A DNA stretch of 49,719 nt from Clostridium sp. K13 (GTDB taxonomy: Bacteria > Bacillota > Clostridia > Clostridiales > Clostridiaceae), in assembly GCF_019734195.1 (NCBI RefSeq), contig NZ_JAASHM010000025.1, positions 1 through 49,719 of the forward strand. The letters run 5' to 3'. The notes under the pieces were generated by a model. It saw nothing but the letters and a program-made list of their open reading frames with translations, was not told where the DNA came from and ran no database searches. The translations under genes were made by a program, and so were the position numbers. Positions 16,276 through 24,213 of the stretch are shown piece after piece (within the stretch, counting starts at the first letter, position 1; each line of letters begins with the position of its first letter).

Positions 16276-17610
16276 TTATTTAACTTTCATCTTTCTAAAT
16301 AAAAATATAGATACAATAGTAGAAAAACTTTCTGCTATTATAAACGTTATCCACACTCCACTTATTCCATAAGTTTTTGAAAAAATATAACTTAACGGTA
16401 ATATAATAATTATCTGTCTAAGTAGAGAAATTATTAAACTATACATTCCTTTTCCAACAGCTTGAAATAGTGTACATAGAATATTATTTACAGCCATAAA
16501 TATAAAGCTAAAACTTAATATTCTTAAAGCAGTGCTACCTGTAATAAGCATTTCTCCAGTGCTATTAAACAAATATAACAATTGCTCAGGGAATACTATG
16601 AATATAATGTTCCCTAAAACGCCAAATATAATAGAAATAATTAAACTTATTTTTAGAGTTTCCATCAAACGCTCTTTATTTCCTGCTCCGTAGTTAAACC
16701 CCATAATAGGCATGGCCCCCTGAGTAAGTCCACTTATTGGCATAAATACAAAGGATTGAAGTTTTAGAAATATACCAAGTATAGATACTCCAACAGCAGA
16801 AATTTTAATTAAAATAGAATTTAATCCCACAACTAAAACAGAACCTAAAACAAACATTATTGTTGCTGGTATACCTACTACATAAATTTCTTTAATAATA
16901 TTTAAATCAAATCTTAAATTTCTTTTCTTTATTTTCACTTCACCTTTTCTTACTACTAAGGTAACTACAGCTAAAACCATGGCAGTTATTTGACCTATTA
17001 TCGTAGCTATGGCGGCACCCTTCACTCCTAATTTCGGTACACCAAAATATCCAAATATAAAAATCGGGTCTAATATAATATTAATAATTGCACCAACTAA
17101 AACAAATACCATAGGGTAAATCATTGAGCCGATTCCTTGAAGTATTTTTTCTATTATTATATGAATTATAATACCAAAAGAAAAGTACACAACTATATTT
17201 GTATATTCAGTAGCTAAATTTAAAATATTAGCTGAATCTGTATACATCGAGAAAAATGGTTTAATAAACAAAATACCTAATATCAAAAATGCAACCCATG
17301 TGATAAATCCTAGTATAAGTCCATATGTAACTACCGTATTTGATTTATCTGTATTTTTTTCACCTAAAGTTCTAGATATTAAGGAATTTACTCCAATACC
17401 TGTTCCTACAGCCGCTCCTAGTAAAATATTTTGTATAGGAAAAGCTAAAGATACAGCAGTTAATGCATCATTCCCTAGTTGAGCGACAAACATACTATCA
17501 ATTATATTGTACATTGATTGAATTATCATAGACAATATTGCAGGAATAGACATCGATAATAATAGTGGAAGTATCGATTTAGATTCCATTTTATTTTCTT
17601 TTAATTCCAT
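16276..17610 (-). CDS. MATE family efflux transporter
   Basis: Inner-membrane Na+/H+-coupled drug or metabolite exporter, 444 aa, full length. Twelve hydrophobic segments are visible in two halves; the typical early segment LLLSMSIPAILSMIIQSMYN and the second-half GLTQGAMPIMGFNYGAG are family hallmarks. The start is ATG 17610 (MELKEN) because AGGAGG lies 8 nt upstream; the longer frame from 17628 begins inside that site. A strong terminator-like hairpin lies only ~20 nt upstream of the ribosome binding site, so the gene is probably expressed by read-through, that is by attenuation. Substrate unknown. Confidence 0.9.
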   Translation of the reverse strand: MELKENKMESKSILPLLLSMSIPAILSMIIQSMYNIIDSMFVAQLGNDALTAVSLAFPIQNILLGAAVGTGIGVNSLISRTLGEKNTDKSNTVVTYGLILGFITWVAFLILGILFIKPFFSMYTDSANILNLATEYTNIVVYFSFGIIIHIIIEKILQGIGSMIYPMVFVLVGAIINIILDPIFIFGYFGVPKLGVKGAAIATIIGQITAMVLAVVTLVVRKGEVKIKKRNLRFDLNIIKEIYVVGIPATIMFVLGSVLVVGLNSILIKISAVGVSILGIFLKLQSFVFMPISGLTQGAMPIMGFNYGAGNKERLMETLKISLIISIIFGVLGNIIFIVFPEQLLYLFNSTGEMLITGSTALRILSFSFIFMAVNNILCTLFQAVGKGMYSLIISLLRQIIIILPLSYIFSKTYGISGVWITFIIAESFSTIVSIFLFRKMKVK

Positions 17611-17632
17611 TAATAATCCTCCTAGCATAAAA

Positions 17633-17690
17633 GCATAAAAAAAACACTCTTAACTATTTTGGTTCCAAAAAATAGTTAAAAGTGGCTTTT
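17633..17690 (-). terminator. Attenuator-like hairpin in the MATE leader
   Basis: On the minus strand the stem CACTTTTAACTATT pairs with AATAGTTAAGAGTG, followed by eight T (17635-17642). It ends about 25 nt before ATG 17610, leaving no room for a promoter between, so it either ends the upstream transcript or acts as a conditional attenuator. Confidence 0.6.
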
Positions 17691-17859
17691 AATGAAATTT
17701 TACTATATTAATATTAAACTTTCAAGTATACTTTTACAATTTTATCCTCTTATTCCTGTATTCTTAATCATTTCAATATTCTCTTTTATGCTTTTTAATA
17801 TTTTAATATACAATTAAATGTTATTATTTTTTATTGTATATGAACTATCGTTTACTATA

Positions 17860-17997
17860 TTACTCCCTAAAAGCATTACCTCTACTTATCCTACTTTTAC
17901 TTACATCAACTATATAATTAACAAGTCTCTCCTTCTTCTTCCACCTACTACATGAATTTGTATTATCCATTTCATAAAACTTTATAATATCTTTCAA
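17860..17997 (-). CDS. Possible small protein (45 aa) or gene remnant
   Basis: A minus-strand frame from TTG 17997 to TAA 17860 encodes a basic peptide with NSCSRWKKKERLVNYI and ending SRISRGNAFRE. AGAGGT lies 8 nt before the TTG. The frame stays open upstream to 18050, so an in-frame GTG at 18024 is another start, or it is the tail of a lost gene. The amino-acid composition is protein-like. It sits between the BASS gene and the MATE leader. No family recognised. Confidence 0.35.
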   Translation of the reverse strand: MKDIIKFYEMDNTNSCSRWKKKERLVNYIVDVSKSRISRGNAFRE

Positions 17998-18037
17998 GTC
18001 ACTTACCTCTAGATATGAAAACACTGACTCTTCTTTA

Positions 18038-19000
18038 TTAAATTTCAGCTACTAAATCACTTTTATTTTCCTTTTTATTATCTATTCTAGATAATATATT
18101 AGCTACTATTGATCCAGAAATATTATGCCATACACTAAATATTGCTCCAGGTATTGCAGCCATTGGTGAAATGTGTGTAGATGCTAAAGTTACAGCTAAT
18201 CCTGAATTTTGCATCCCAACTTCTATTGCAACAGCCTTGGCTTTAGCTATATCTAATTTTAGAGCATAAGCAATTCCATATCCTAACGCATATCCTAGCA
18301 TGTTATGTACTATAACTACTGCTAGTACTAATAACCCTGTAGATAATATCTTTTCAGAATTAGCTCCAACAACTCCACCAACTATTAAAACTATAGCAGT
18401 AACTGATACTATAGGTAATACTGATGTACATTTTGTAACTATATTCTCAAAAAACTTATGTGCTAAAATTCCAAGAACTATTGGTACTATAACAACTTTA
18501 ATAATTGATATAAACATAGCTGATGCTGATACTGGTATCCATTGTCCTGCAAGTAACAACGTTAATATTGGAGTTATAATTGGAGCAAGAACTGTTGAAA
18601 CCATAGTCATTCCAACTGATAATGCAATATCTCCTTTAGCTAAAAACGTCATTACATTTGATGATGTTCCTCCTGGACATGTCCCAACTAATACAACACC
18701 AACTGCCAATTCTGCTGGTAAATTAAATAACTTTGCTAATATAAATGCTAATAAAGGCATTATAGTAAATTGAGCTAAACATCCTACTAATACATCCTTT
18801 GGTCTAGAAAATACGATTTTAAAATCATTTAAATCTAAAGTCATTCCCATTCCAAACATTACTATCCCTAATAATAATGTAGTATGTGGTGTTGCCCATG
18901 TAAAACTACTTGGCCAAAATAATGCTATAGCAGCTACCCCAATAACTATTATAGCCATATACTTTCCTATAAAATCCCCAATCTTTTTTACGACATTCAT
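18038..19000 (-). CDS. BASS family Na+-dependent organic anion transporter
   Basis: Bile acid:sodium symporter family, 320 aa, normal for bacterial members, ten hydrophobic segments. Family features: LLLGIVMFGMGMTL near residue 45, GTCPGGTSSNVMTFLAKGD near 105-125 (crossover helix motif), and EVGMQNSGLAVTLA near 260. Bacterial members move organic anions such as pantoate or keto acids; the substrate here is not shown. ATG 19000 is preferred because GGGGG lies upstream of it; a TTG at 19015 overlaps that site. A small ORF and the MATE gene lie downstream. Confidence 0.88.
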   Translation of the reverse strand: MNVVKKIGDFIGKYMAIIVIGVAAIALFWPSSFTWATPHTTLLLGIVMFGMGMTLDLNDFKIVFSRPKDVLVGCLAQFTIMPLLAFILAKLFNLPAELAVGVVLVGTCPGGTSSNVMTFLAKGDIALSVGMTMVSTVLAPIITPILTLLLAGQWIPVSASAMFISIIKVVIVPIVLGILAHKFFENIVTKCTSVLPIVSVTAIVLIVGGVVGANSEKILSTGLLVLAVVIVHNMLGYALGYGIAYALKLDIAKAKAVAIEVGMQNSGLAVTLASTHISPMAAIPGAIFSVWHNISGSIVANILSRIDNKKENKSDLVAEI

Positions 19001-19247
19001 TTTAACAGCCCCCAATTTTACTTATATTGTAATTTTCTTTTTACTATTATATCATAGCATTTTTTATAATAATAGTAAATTTTATCTATTTTTATTAATA
19101 TTTTACTTGATTTTTATAATTAATTTTAAATTTCCACTTTCTCAATGAATTTTTTTCAAATAAGCAAATATTTATTTGAAATTAATTATCATCTAAACTA
19201 ATTCTTCTATTTTCTCACTCTTGCTATTTTATTCTCACTTTTACTAA

Positions 19248-19277
19248 TTTGACCTTCTTTGACTTTAATCTTATAAT
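19248..19277 (+). promoter_or_regulatory. CtsR operator overlapping the hsp20 promoter
   Basis: TTTGACC-TTC-TTTGACT (19248-19264) is the reverse complement of AGTCAAA-GAA-GGTCAAA, an exact fit to the CtsR heptad repeat with 3-nt spacer. It overlaps the -35 TTGACC (19249-19254), which is 17 bp from the -10 TATAAT (19272-19277). Binding of CtsR here would block the promoter until heat stress. Confidence 0.85.
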
Positions 19278-19415
19278 GTACTTGTACAAAGAGATAAGAG
19301 AAGTAATGAAAGAGAATTTAATAAACTAAGCTTCTCAAAAGGAAAATTCAATTAAGCTTATTAAAAACTACTTTTGAAATTTCACAAAAAATATGATTAA
19401 AAAGGAGGTCTTTGT

Positions 19416-19856
19416 ATGTTAGGTTTAGTACCTTTTAAATTTAATAATGGAGAAAATAACAGAGGATTAACTATTAATGACATGTTCAATGATTTCTTTA
19501 ATAATGATATGTTATCAGAATTTAAATCTGGCGGAAGTTTCAAAACTGATATAAAAGAAACTCCTGAAGAATATGTTGTTAATGCTGAATTGCCAGGAGT
19601 TAAAAAAGAAGATATAAATATTGATTATAATAACAATTATTTAACTATTTCCGCTACTAGAAATAATACTCATGAAGAAAAGAAAGATAATTATATTAAA
19701 CGTGAAAGAAGTTATGGATCAATTTCTAGAGGATTCTATATTGCTAATGTTGATAAGAACTTAATTAAAGCTAAATTTGATAATGGCGTTTTAAATATCA
19801 AGTTACCTAAGAAAGAATTAACTGCAAATGATAGTAATAGGATTTTAATTGAATAG
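19416..19856 (+). CDS. hsp18: Small heat-shock protein, Hsp20/alpha-crystallin
   Basis: ATP-independent cytosolic holdase chaperone, 146 aa. The N-terminus is flexible and Asn/Phe-rich (NDMFNDFFNNDM); the alpha-crystallin domain spans about residues 45-135 with EYVVNAELPGVKKEDI, the loop YIKRERSYG.SRGFYI and the conserved ANVDKNLIKAKFDNGVLNI; the C-terminal IXI-like anchor is RILIE. The ATG has AGGAGGT 7 nt upstream. The ~130 nt leader follows a promoter with a CtsR box, so heat-stress control is expected. Monocistronic: neighbours face other ways, and a hairpin follows. Confidence 0.95.
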   Translation: MLGLVPFKFNNGENNRGLTINDMFNDFFNNDMLSEFKSGGSFKTDIKETPEEYVVNAELPGVKKEDINIDYNNNYLTISATRNNTHEEKKDNYIKRERSYGSISRGFYIANVDKNLIKAKFDNGVLNIKLPKKELTANDSNRILIE

Positions 19857-19905
19857 ATTATTTAAAACTCTAGAAAGAAGATGTTTCCAATGGGTTAAAA
19901 AATAG

Positions 19906-19936
19906 AGCAGTTGCAAAATAAAACTTTGTAACTGCT
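19906..19936. terminator. Shared terminator between hsp20 and the 19999 gene
   Basis: 12 bp stem AGCAGTTGCAAA/TTTGTAACTGCT with one G-U pair. The minus strand has the better U-tract (CTATTTTTT); it also follows hsp20 on the plus strand. Confidence 0.7.
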
Positions 19937-19998
19937 TTCCTAATTATAATTAAAACTAAAGCTACTTATATTAAGCTTATCACCTATACCTCTAAACA

Positions 19999-20544
19999 CT
20001 AAATATCCTCTAAATACCTAAAAACTATATCCATATTACTTAACTTCTTATTAACCCTCACCTTATACTTAAAATTCTTACTTTCTATAAATATTAAAGT
20101 CATAACCTCCCATAATAATACCGTCCCTCCAGAATCTAATAATGATGTAAATAAAGAGTCACCTTTAGAATTTTTAATAAAATACCAACAAGATAAAAGA
20201 ATTGCAGCTGCAATTATATAATAACCAATTCTTATTACCCCCATAAAACTCAACTTTTTTTCCCTAGATAAAAACTCTTTATAAGAATTTATTATACTTT
20301 CTTTTGATATTTCTTCTTTATTTTCATCCCTAACCTCTACTGGCATATTTACTTCTAATTCAACATCAATATTTTTTAATTTATATGGTACTCTCAAAAT
20401 ATATTCTTGAATCCATCCATCTAAATCAGAATTAATATTTCGATCCTTAACATCTCTGTAGTCGAACTCATTAAATAATGCTTCATAAGAATCAACCTTA
20501 ATTGGTATTGTACATTTAACCTTTTCTTCTATATTATTACTCAT
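19999..20544 (-). CDS. Unknown membrane protein
   Basis: 181 aa, no family recognised. Residues 1-98 are soluble and acidic; hydrophobic segments at about 101-122 and, weaker, 131-153; the last ~25 residues are basic then polar. ATG 20544 has AGGAGAT upstream. It stands alone between two terminators. Confidence 0.6.
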   Translation of the reverse strand: MSNNIEEKVKCTIPIKVDSYEALFNEFDYRDVKDRNINSDLDGWIQEYILRVPYKLKNIDVELEVNMPVEVRDENKEEISKESIINSYKEFLSREKKLSFMGVIRIGYYIIAAAILLSCWYFIKNSKGDSLFTSLLDSGGTVLLWEVMTLIFIESKNFKYKVRVNKKLSNMDIVFRYLEDI

Positions 20545-20675
20545 AACTTTATCTCCTAACTATACTCTCCCCCTCTCTTTACATTTTTTCTTATTACTAT
20601 GGCTTTTTATACATTTTTTATTTAAATGTTAATTGCACTTCTTATCTTTAATAATTAATTTAATTTCTCTAACAA

Positions 20676-20730
20676 AAAAGCAAACTAAAATATCCTATAC
20701 CCAAATATGAGATATTTTAATTTGCTTTTT
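20676..20730 (-). terminator. Terminator of the 20750 gene
   Basis: Stem AAAGCAAACTAAAATATC pairing with GATATTTTAATTTGCTTT, then T-rich on the minus strand. Confidence 0.75.
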
Positions 20731-20749
20731 ATTTAATAATTTTTCTATT

Positions 20750-21277
20750 TTAATAGTTAGCTCTACTTTCTTTTCTACTTTTATACTCATAATAAGCATC
20801 AGTACTAGCCCAGTACAATATACTAGCCAAATTAATTAACTTTTCCTTATTATCATAAATATAATTAATTAATTTACTAAACTCATTATTTATATCTAAA
20901 TAAGGTAATTGAGTTCCATTAGGCTCTATTAATATCTGTGGTTCAACATTAATTTCATTTCCAAACACATCAAATTCTCTATAACTAGCTAATGATAAAG
21001 TCATTAAACTTAACTTTCTCTCACTTCTGCTTGTTGCATTTATTATATTCATTAATGCTCTCTTATTATTTTTAATATCAAATATAGAATTAAGCTCTTC
21101 ACATATATTAGAGCATATTTTACTTACTTCTTTTTTTCTTAATTCAACTTTAAAAGCATTTTCTATAACCTTATTAGCTACCATACTCTCTATACTTATC
21201 CAAACATCTTTGTCTGAACACCGTATAACAAACTCTATCATTTCAGCTTCCACTTTAGTTTCTTGTTTTGCTTTCAT
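20750..21277 (-). CDS. Unknown soluble protein
   Basis: 175 aa, no family recognised, no signal peptide or membrane segment. Predicted mostly helical: a charged N-terminal helix, a conserved-looking NKRALMNIINATSRSERKL region in the middle, and a C-terminal helix with ILYWASTDAYYEYKSRKES. ATG 21277 has GGGGGG upstream. It is divergent from the membrane-protein gene at 21491, and a TGTCGAA site lies between them. Confidence 0.6.
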   Translation of the reverse strand: MKAKQETKVEAEMIEFVIRCSDKDVWISIESMVANKVIENAFKVELRKKEVSKICSNICEELNSIFDIKNNKRALMNIINATSRSERKLSLMTLSLASYREFDVFGNEINVEPQILIEPNGTQLPYLDINNEFSKLINYIYDNKEKLINLASILYWASTDAYYEYKSRKESRANY

Positions 21278-21344
21278 TATATAATCCCCCCTTTTTTAAT
21301 TTGACTTATTACTATTAATTATAACAAATTTCCTTTATATTCCT

Positions 21345-21351
21345 TGTCGAA
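21345..21351 (+). promoter_or_regulatory. Spo0A-box-like site TGTCGAA
   Basis: Exact 0A-box core between the divergent genes at 20750-21277 and 21491-22846. The context (CTTGTCGAATATAGTC) resembles that of the site at 12630 (CTGTCGAATTTAGTC). Confidence 0.4.
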
Positions 21352-21490
21352 TATAGTCATACTTTACATATATATTTTTGCCAACTTGTAATATTTTTGT
21401 ATTTTATGTTAATATTGTATTATAAAATCAATAAGCAATCATATTCTATCCCAAAATAAAAATTTTATATAACAGGAGATACACTATATT

Positions 21491-22846
21491 ATGACTAATA
21501 ATAATTTAACAATAGCTTTACAAGATGATTACTGGAAAACTTTTTGGCATAATTCTATAAAAAATATAACGTTAGGATTTATGCTAAACGTAATAACTCT
21601 TAATTTCTGGGGACTACAATATATTTTGCCTACTATAGGAACAGTATTTTTATATATTGGATTTAGAGATTTAAGAAATGAAAATAAATTTTTCCATGCT
21701 ACATGGATTTTTTCCATAATAAATGTAATCATTAATCTAACAAACTTAATATATATATCTACGCCATTAAACATAGAATTTCAAAACAATTTTATAAGAA
21801 CAATAATTTTAACGGCCTTTCGATTAGCTTTTTTAATTATTTTTAGAGAAGGACTTAAAAACATCTTCCATAAGAATGACATAACTCCAAGTAAAGATCC
21901 CGTTTTAATGCTTATTATTTGGAATATACTAACTATAATTTCTGGGCTAACTCTATTGGGACAACTTTGGTTTGTATTTTTAATAGTAATTATTTATTAC
22001 TTTTATATTTTTCACTCATTATATAAATTAAGATATGATTTAGAAAACATTAATTGTACAACTTCAAATGACAATATAAAACTTAGTAACAAAAGTCTTT
22101 TTATATCTTACATAGTAAGTTGTGCTTTTGTAGTTGCTATTTGTTGTGTAATTTCAAATCATATTCAATTAGAATCTAAAGAATTTATTCCAGGTAACTC
22201 TTCAGCAACTAGGGATATGTTAATAAATAAAGGCTTTCCTCATGATATACTTAATGATATAGCTGATGAAGATATTTCTCTTATTCAAGATGCTTTATAC
22301 ATTGAAAGTTTCAGTGAAAAATTAAGCTTTAAATCTCCTAGTAATATAAATTTAAAAGCTACAACTATTTTTATAGAAGTATCTGACACTAAACTGTATG
22401 CTATTGAATTTTTCAACTGGGAAAATGGAAAACCCTATTGGAATGACGGATTTACAATTAGTGCTTCAGAAGATTTAGAGCTTATAAATGGAAGATTGTT
22501 ATATGAAAATAAAGGAATAAAATATACTGATTCTATACCTAGATTAAATGATGGTTCCATTGGTAATATTGATATTTTTGGAGATGTTGATCAAAGCGAT
22601 AAAATTAGCGGTGCTATAAGTTATCCATTTGGTTCTACTAATCTGAAAGGATATGTTCTTTATAAAATAAATATTAATAGTTATACTACTACCTTTGGAG
22701 GTAATATAGTAAATTATATACATTATAATACTCCATTTAGGCTTCCATATAATATACCTGAGTATCAAAACTTAATGTTTAATAAAAATTTAGATCAACA
22801 TTATACAAATTTCAGTATTGAAAAAGATACTGAAATCACTAATTAA
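21491..22846 (+). CDS. Unknown polytopic membrane protein with C-terminal domain
   Basis: 451 aa. The first ~180 residues hold six hydrophobic segments (around 25-42, 45-60, 68-90, 102-118, 135-152, 156-175); another at about 203-222 leads into a C-terminal domain of ~225 residues, probably outside the membrane. That domain has the order ATRDMLINKGFPHDIL, YAIEFFNWENGKPYWNDGF and ends near PYNIPEYQNLMFN. No family recognised. ATG 21491 has AGGAGA upstream. The 3' end exists a second time as a fragment at 14019-14107. Confidence 0.65.
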   Translation: MTNNNLTIALQDDYWKTFWHNSIKNITLGFMLNVITLNFWGLQYILPTIGTVFLYIGFRDLRNENKFFHATWIFSIINVIINLTNLIYISTPLNIEFQNNFIRTIILTAFRLAFLIIFREGLKNIFHKNDITPSKDPVLMLIIWNILTIISGLTLLGQLWFVFLIVIIYYFYIFHSLYKLRYDLENINCTTSNDNIKLSNKSLFISYIVSCAFVVAICCVISNHIQLESKEFIPGNSSATRDMLINKGFPHDILNDIADEDISLIQDALYIESFSEKLSFKSPSNINLKATTIFIEVSDTKLYAIEFFNWENGKPYWNDGFTISASEDLELINGRLLYENKGIKYTDSIPRLNDGSIGNIDIFGDVDQSDKISGAISYPFGSTNLKGYVLYKININSYTTTFGGNIVNYIHYNTPFRLPYNIPEYQNLMFNKNLDQHYTNFSIEKDTEITN

Positions 22847-22860
22847 ATTTTATAGTAAAA

Positions 22861-22914
22861 TTAAATACCTAGGATAAACTGAACATTTCAAGTTATCCTA
22901 GGTTATTAATTTAA
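22861..22914. terminator. Bidirectional terminator, CCTAGGATAA type
   Basis: Stem ACCTAGGATAA pairing with TTATCCTAGGT, extended by TTAAAT/ATTTAA-type pairs. It lies between convergent genes ending at 22846 (+) and 22964 (-). It closely resembles the hairpin at 16203-16249. Confidence 0.75.
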
Positions 22915-22963
22915 TTTTATAATTCAACCTTAAACACTAAAATTTATATACATATAGTAACTA

Positions 22964-24199
22964 TTATACATATTCGAAGTTTTCTGGAGCATCAAACCAT
23001 TTTCCACGGCCTAAATGAAGAATATAACTTATAACTGCTACAACTAAATACCCTGCTACAAAAGGTGATGTTAAGTATATACCTAATGAAGCACTATGTA
23101 TAAATCCAAATAAAGCAAGCACTGCTGCAAATAGTGCTGTTATAGCTAGCTTATCTAATCTCTTATCAATAATAAATGCTGTTATTGTTCCTAAAATAAT
23201 ACCTATTATTATTGCTCCTGATTTAACTTCAGCAACACCTCTCCACATTACACCATGATCAATTAAGTATTGAGATACTTCAACTGCATATCCTTCTACT
23301 CCATTTGGTAATACCTCTGTCCAAACATCAGCAAATCCTACTGATCCTGTAATTTGAGTAAATATATAATTATCACCTGCTGCATTAGCTGCTTCAACAT
23401 TATCCATTGTTTCAATAAAGTTATAAATTTCAATTGGAATTATTATTGTTAAGTATGGTAAAACTACTGCAAATCCATTAATAAGACCTTGAATAGAGTT
23501 TGCTGGATTTGGGAAATAGAATCCTATTCCTGAAAAATCTATTTGTGTACGTCCTAATAATAATGCATATATGATACCACCTAAAATTGCAAAAACAAGT
23601 GGTGGGAACTTTCCTTTAAATAAGTATCCTCCAAATACACCTACCATAGCTACAAGTAATATTGGAAGACCTATAACTGGATCACTAAATACATCAAATA
23701 CATCTTGTGTAGCCATCCATATAAATCCTATACCTGCAACAGTTCCTAAAAGTGCTGCACGTGGAATTCTCTTTTTCATCCATGGTCCAATAAATCCACC
23801 AATAAATTCTACAAGTCCACCAATAAAACATGCTGCAACTGCTGCTGACCATGTTAGCTCTGGCTCACCTAATGCATAATGTAATGGCATTATAACACCA
23901 TATAATATAACAAACATAGCTGGTGTAGATATACCTTATGGTAATGCTGTTACATCAGCTCGTCCTTCTTTTTTACCTAATTTATATGCCATATAAGCAT
24001 AATATAAACCACTTAATAAAAGTCCAATAGACATTCCAGGTATAACACGACCATAAACTATTTCATCTGGCCATGCAAGCACCCCTGATAATGTTGCTAT
24101 AACTATAAGATAGTTAACAATGTTGTTTGTAATTGTATATGTTAATCCACCTATATCTCCAGTACTGAAGAAAGGTATTTTTATGTTAGTTTTATTCAT
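22964..24199 (-). pseudogene. NCS2-type purine permease, in-frame stop
   Basis: Would be a ~411 aa multi-span permease for a purine base, fitting its place directly after adenine deaminase (14 nt gap). The frame starts at ATG 24199 (MNKTNIKIPFF), and after ALP (residue 87) the codon is TAA (23936-23938) where Tyr or a similar residue is expected; the same frame then continues GISTPAMFVILYGV to the end without another defect. ETMDNVEAANAAGD in the middle and many hydrophobic segments fit the family. Unless the stop is read through or is a sequencing error, only an 87-residue stub is made. An internal ATG at 23917 would give a protein lacking the first helices. Confidence 0.8.
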
Positions 24200-24213
24200 T
24201 ATTATCTCCCCTA

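Noticed and set aside
18300..18773. 157 aa plus-strand frame opposite the BASS transporter
   Set aside because: Thr/Pro/Ile-rich reading typical of the antisense of a membrane protein.
23571..23879. Plus-strand frame opposite the permease
   Set aside because: Antisense shadow of a conserved gene, no ribosome binding site.
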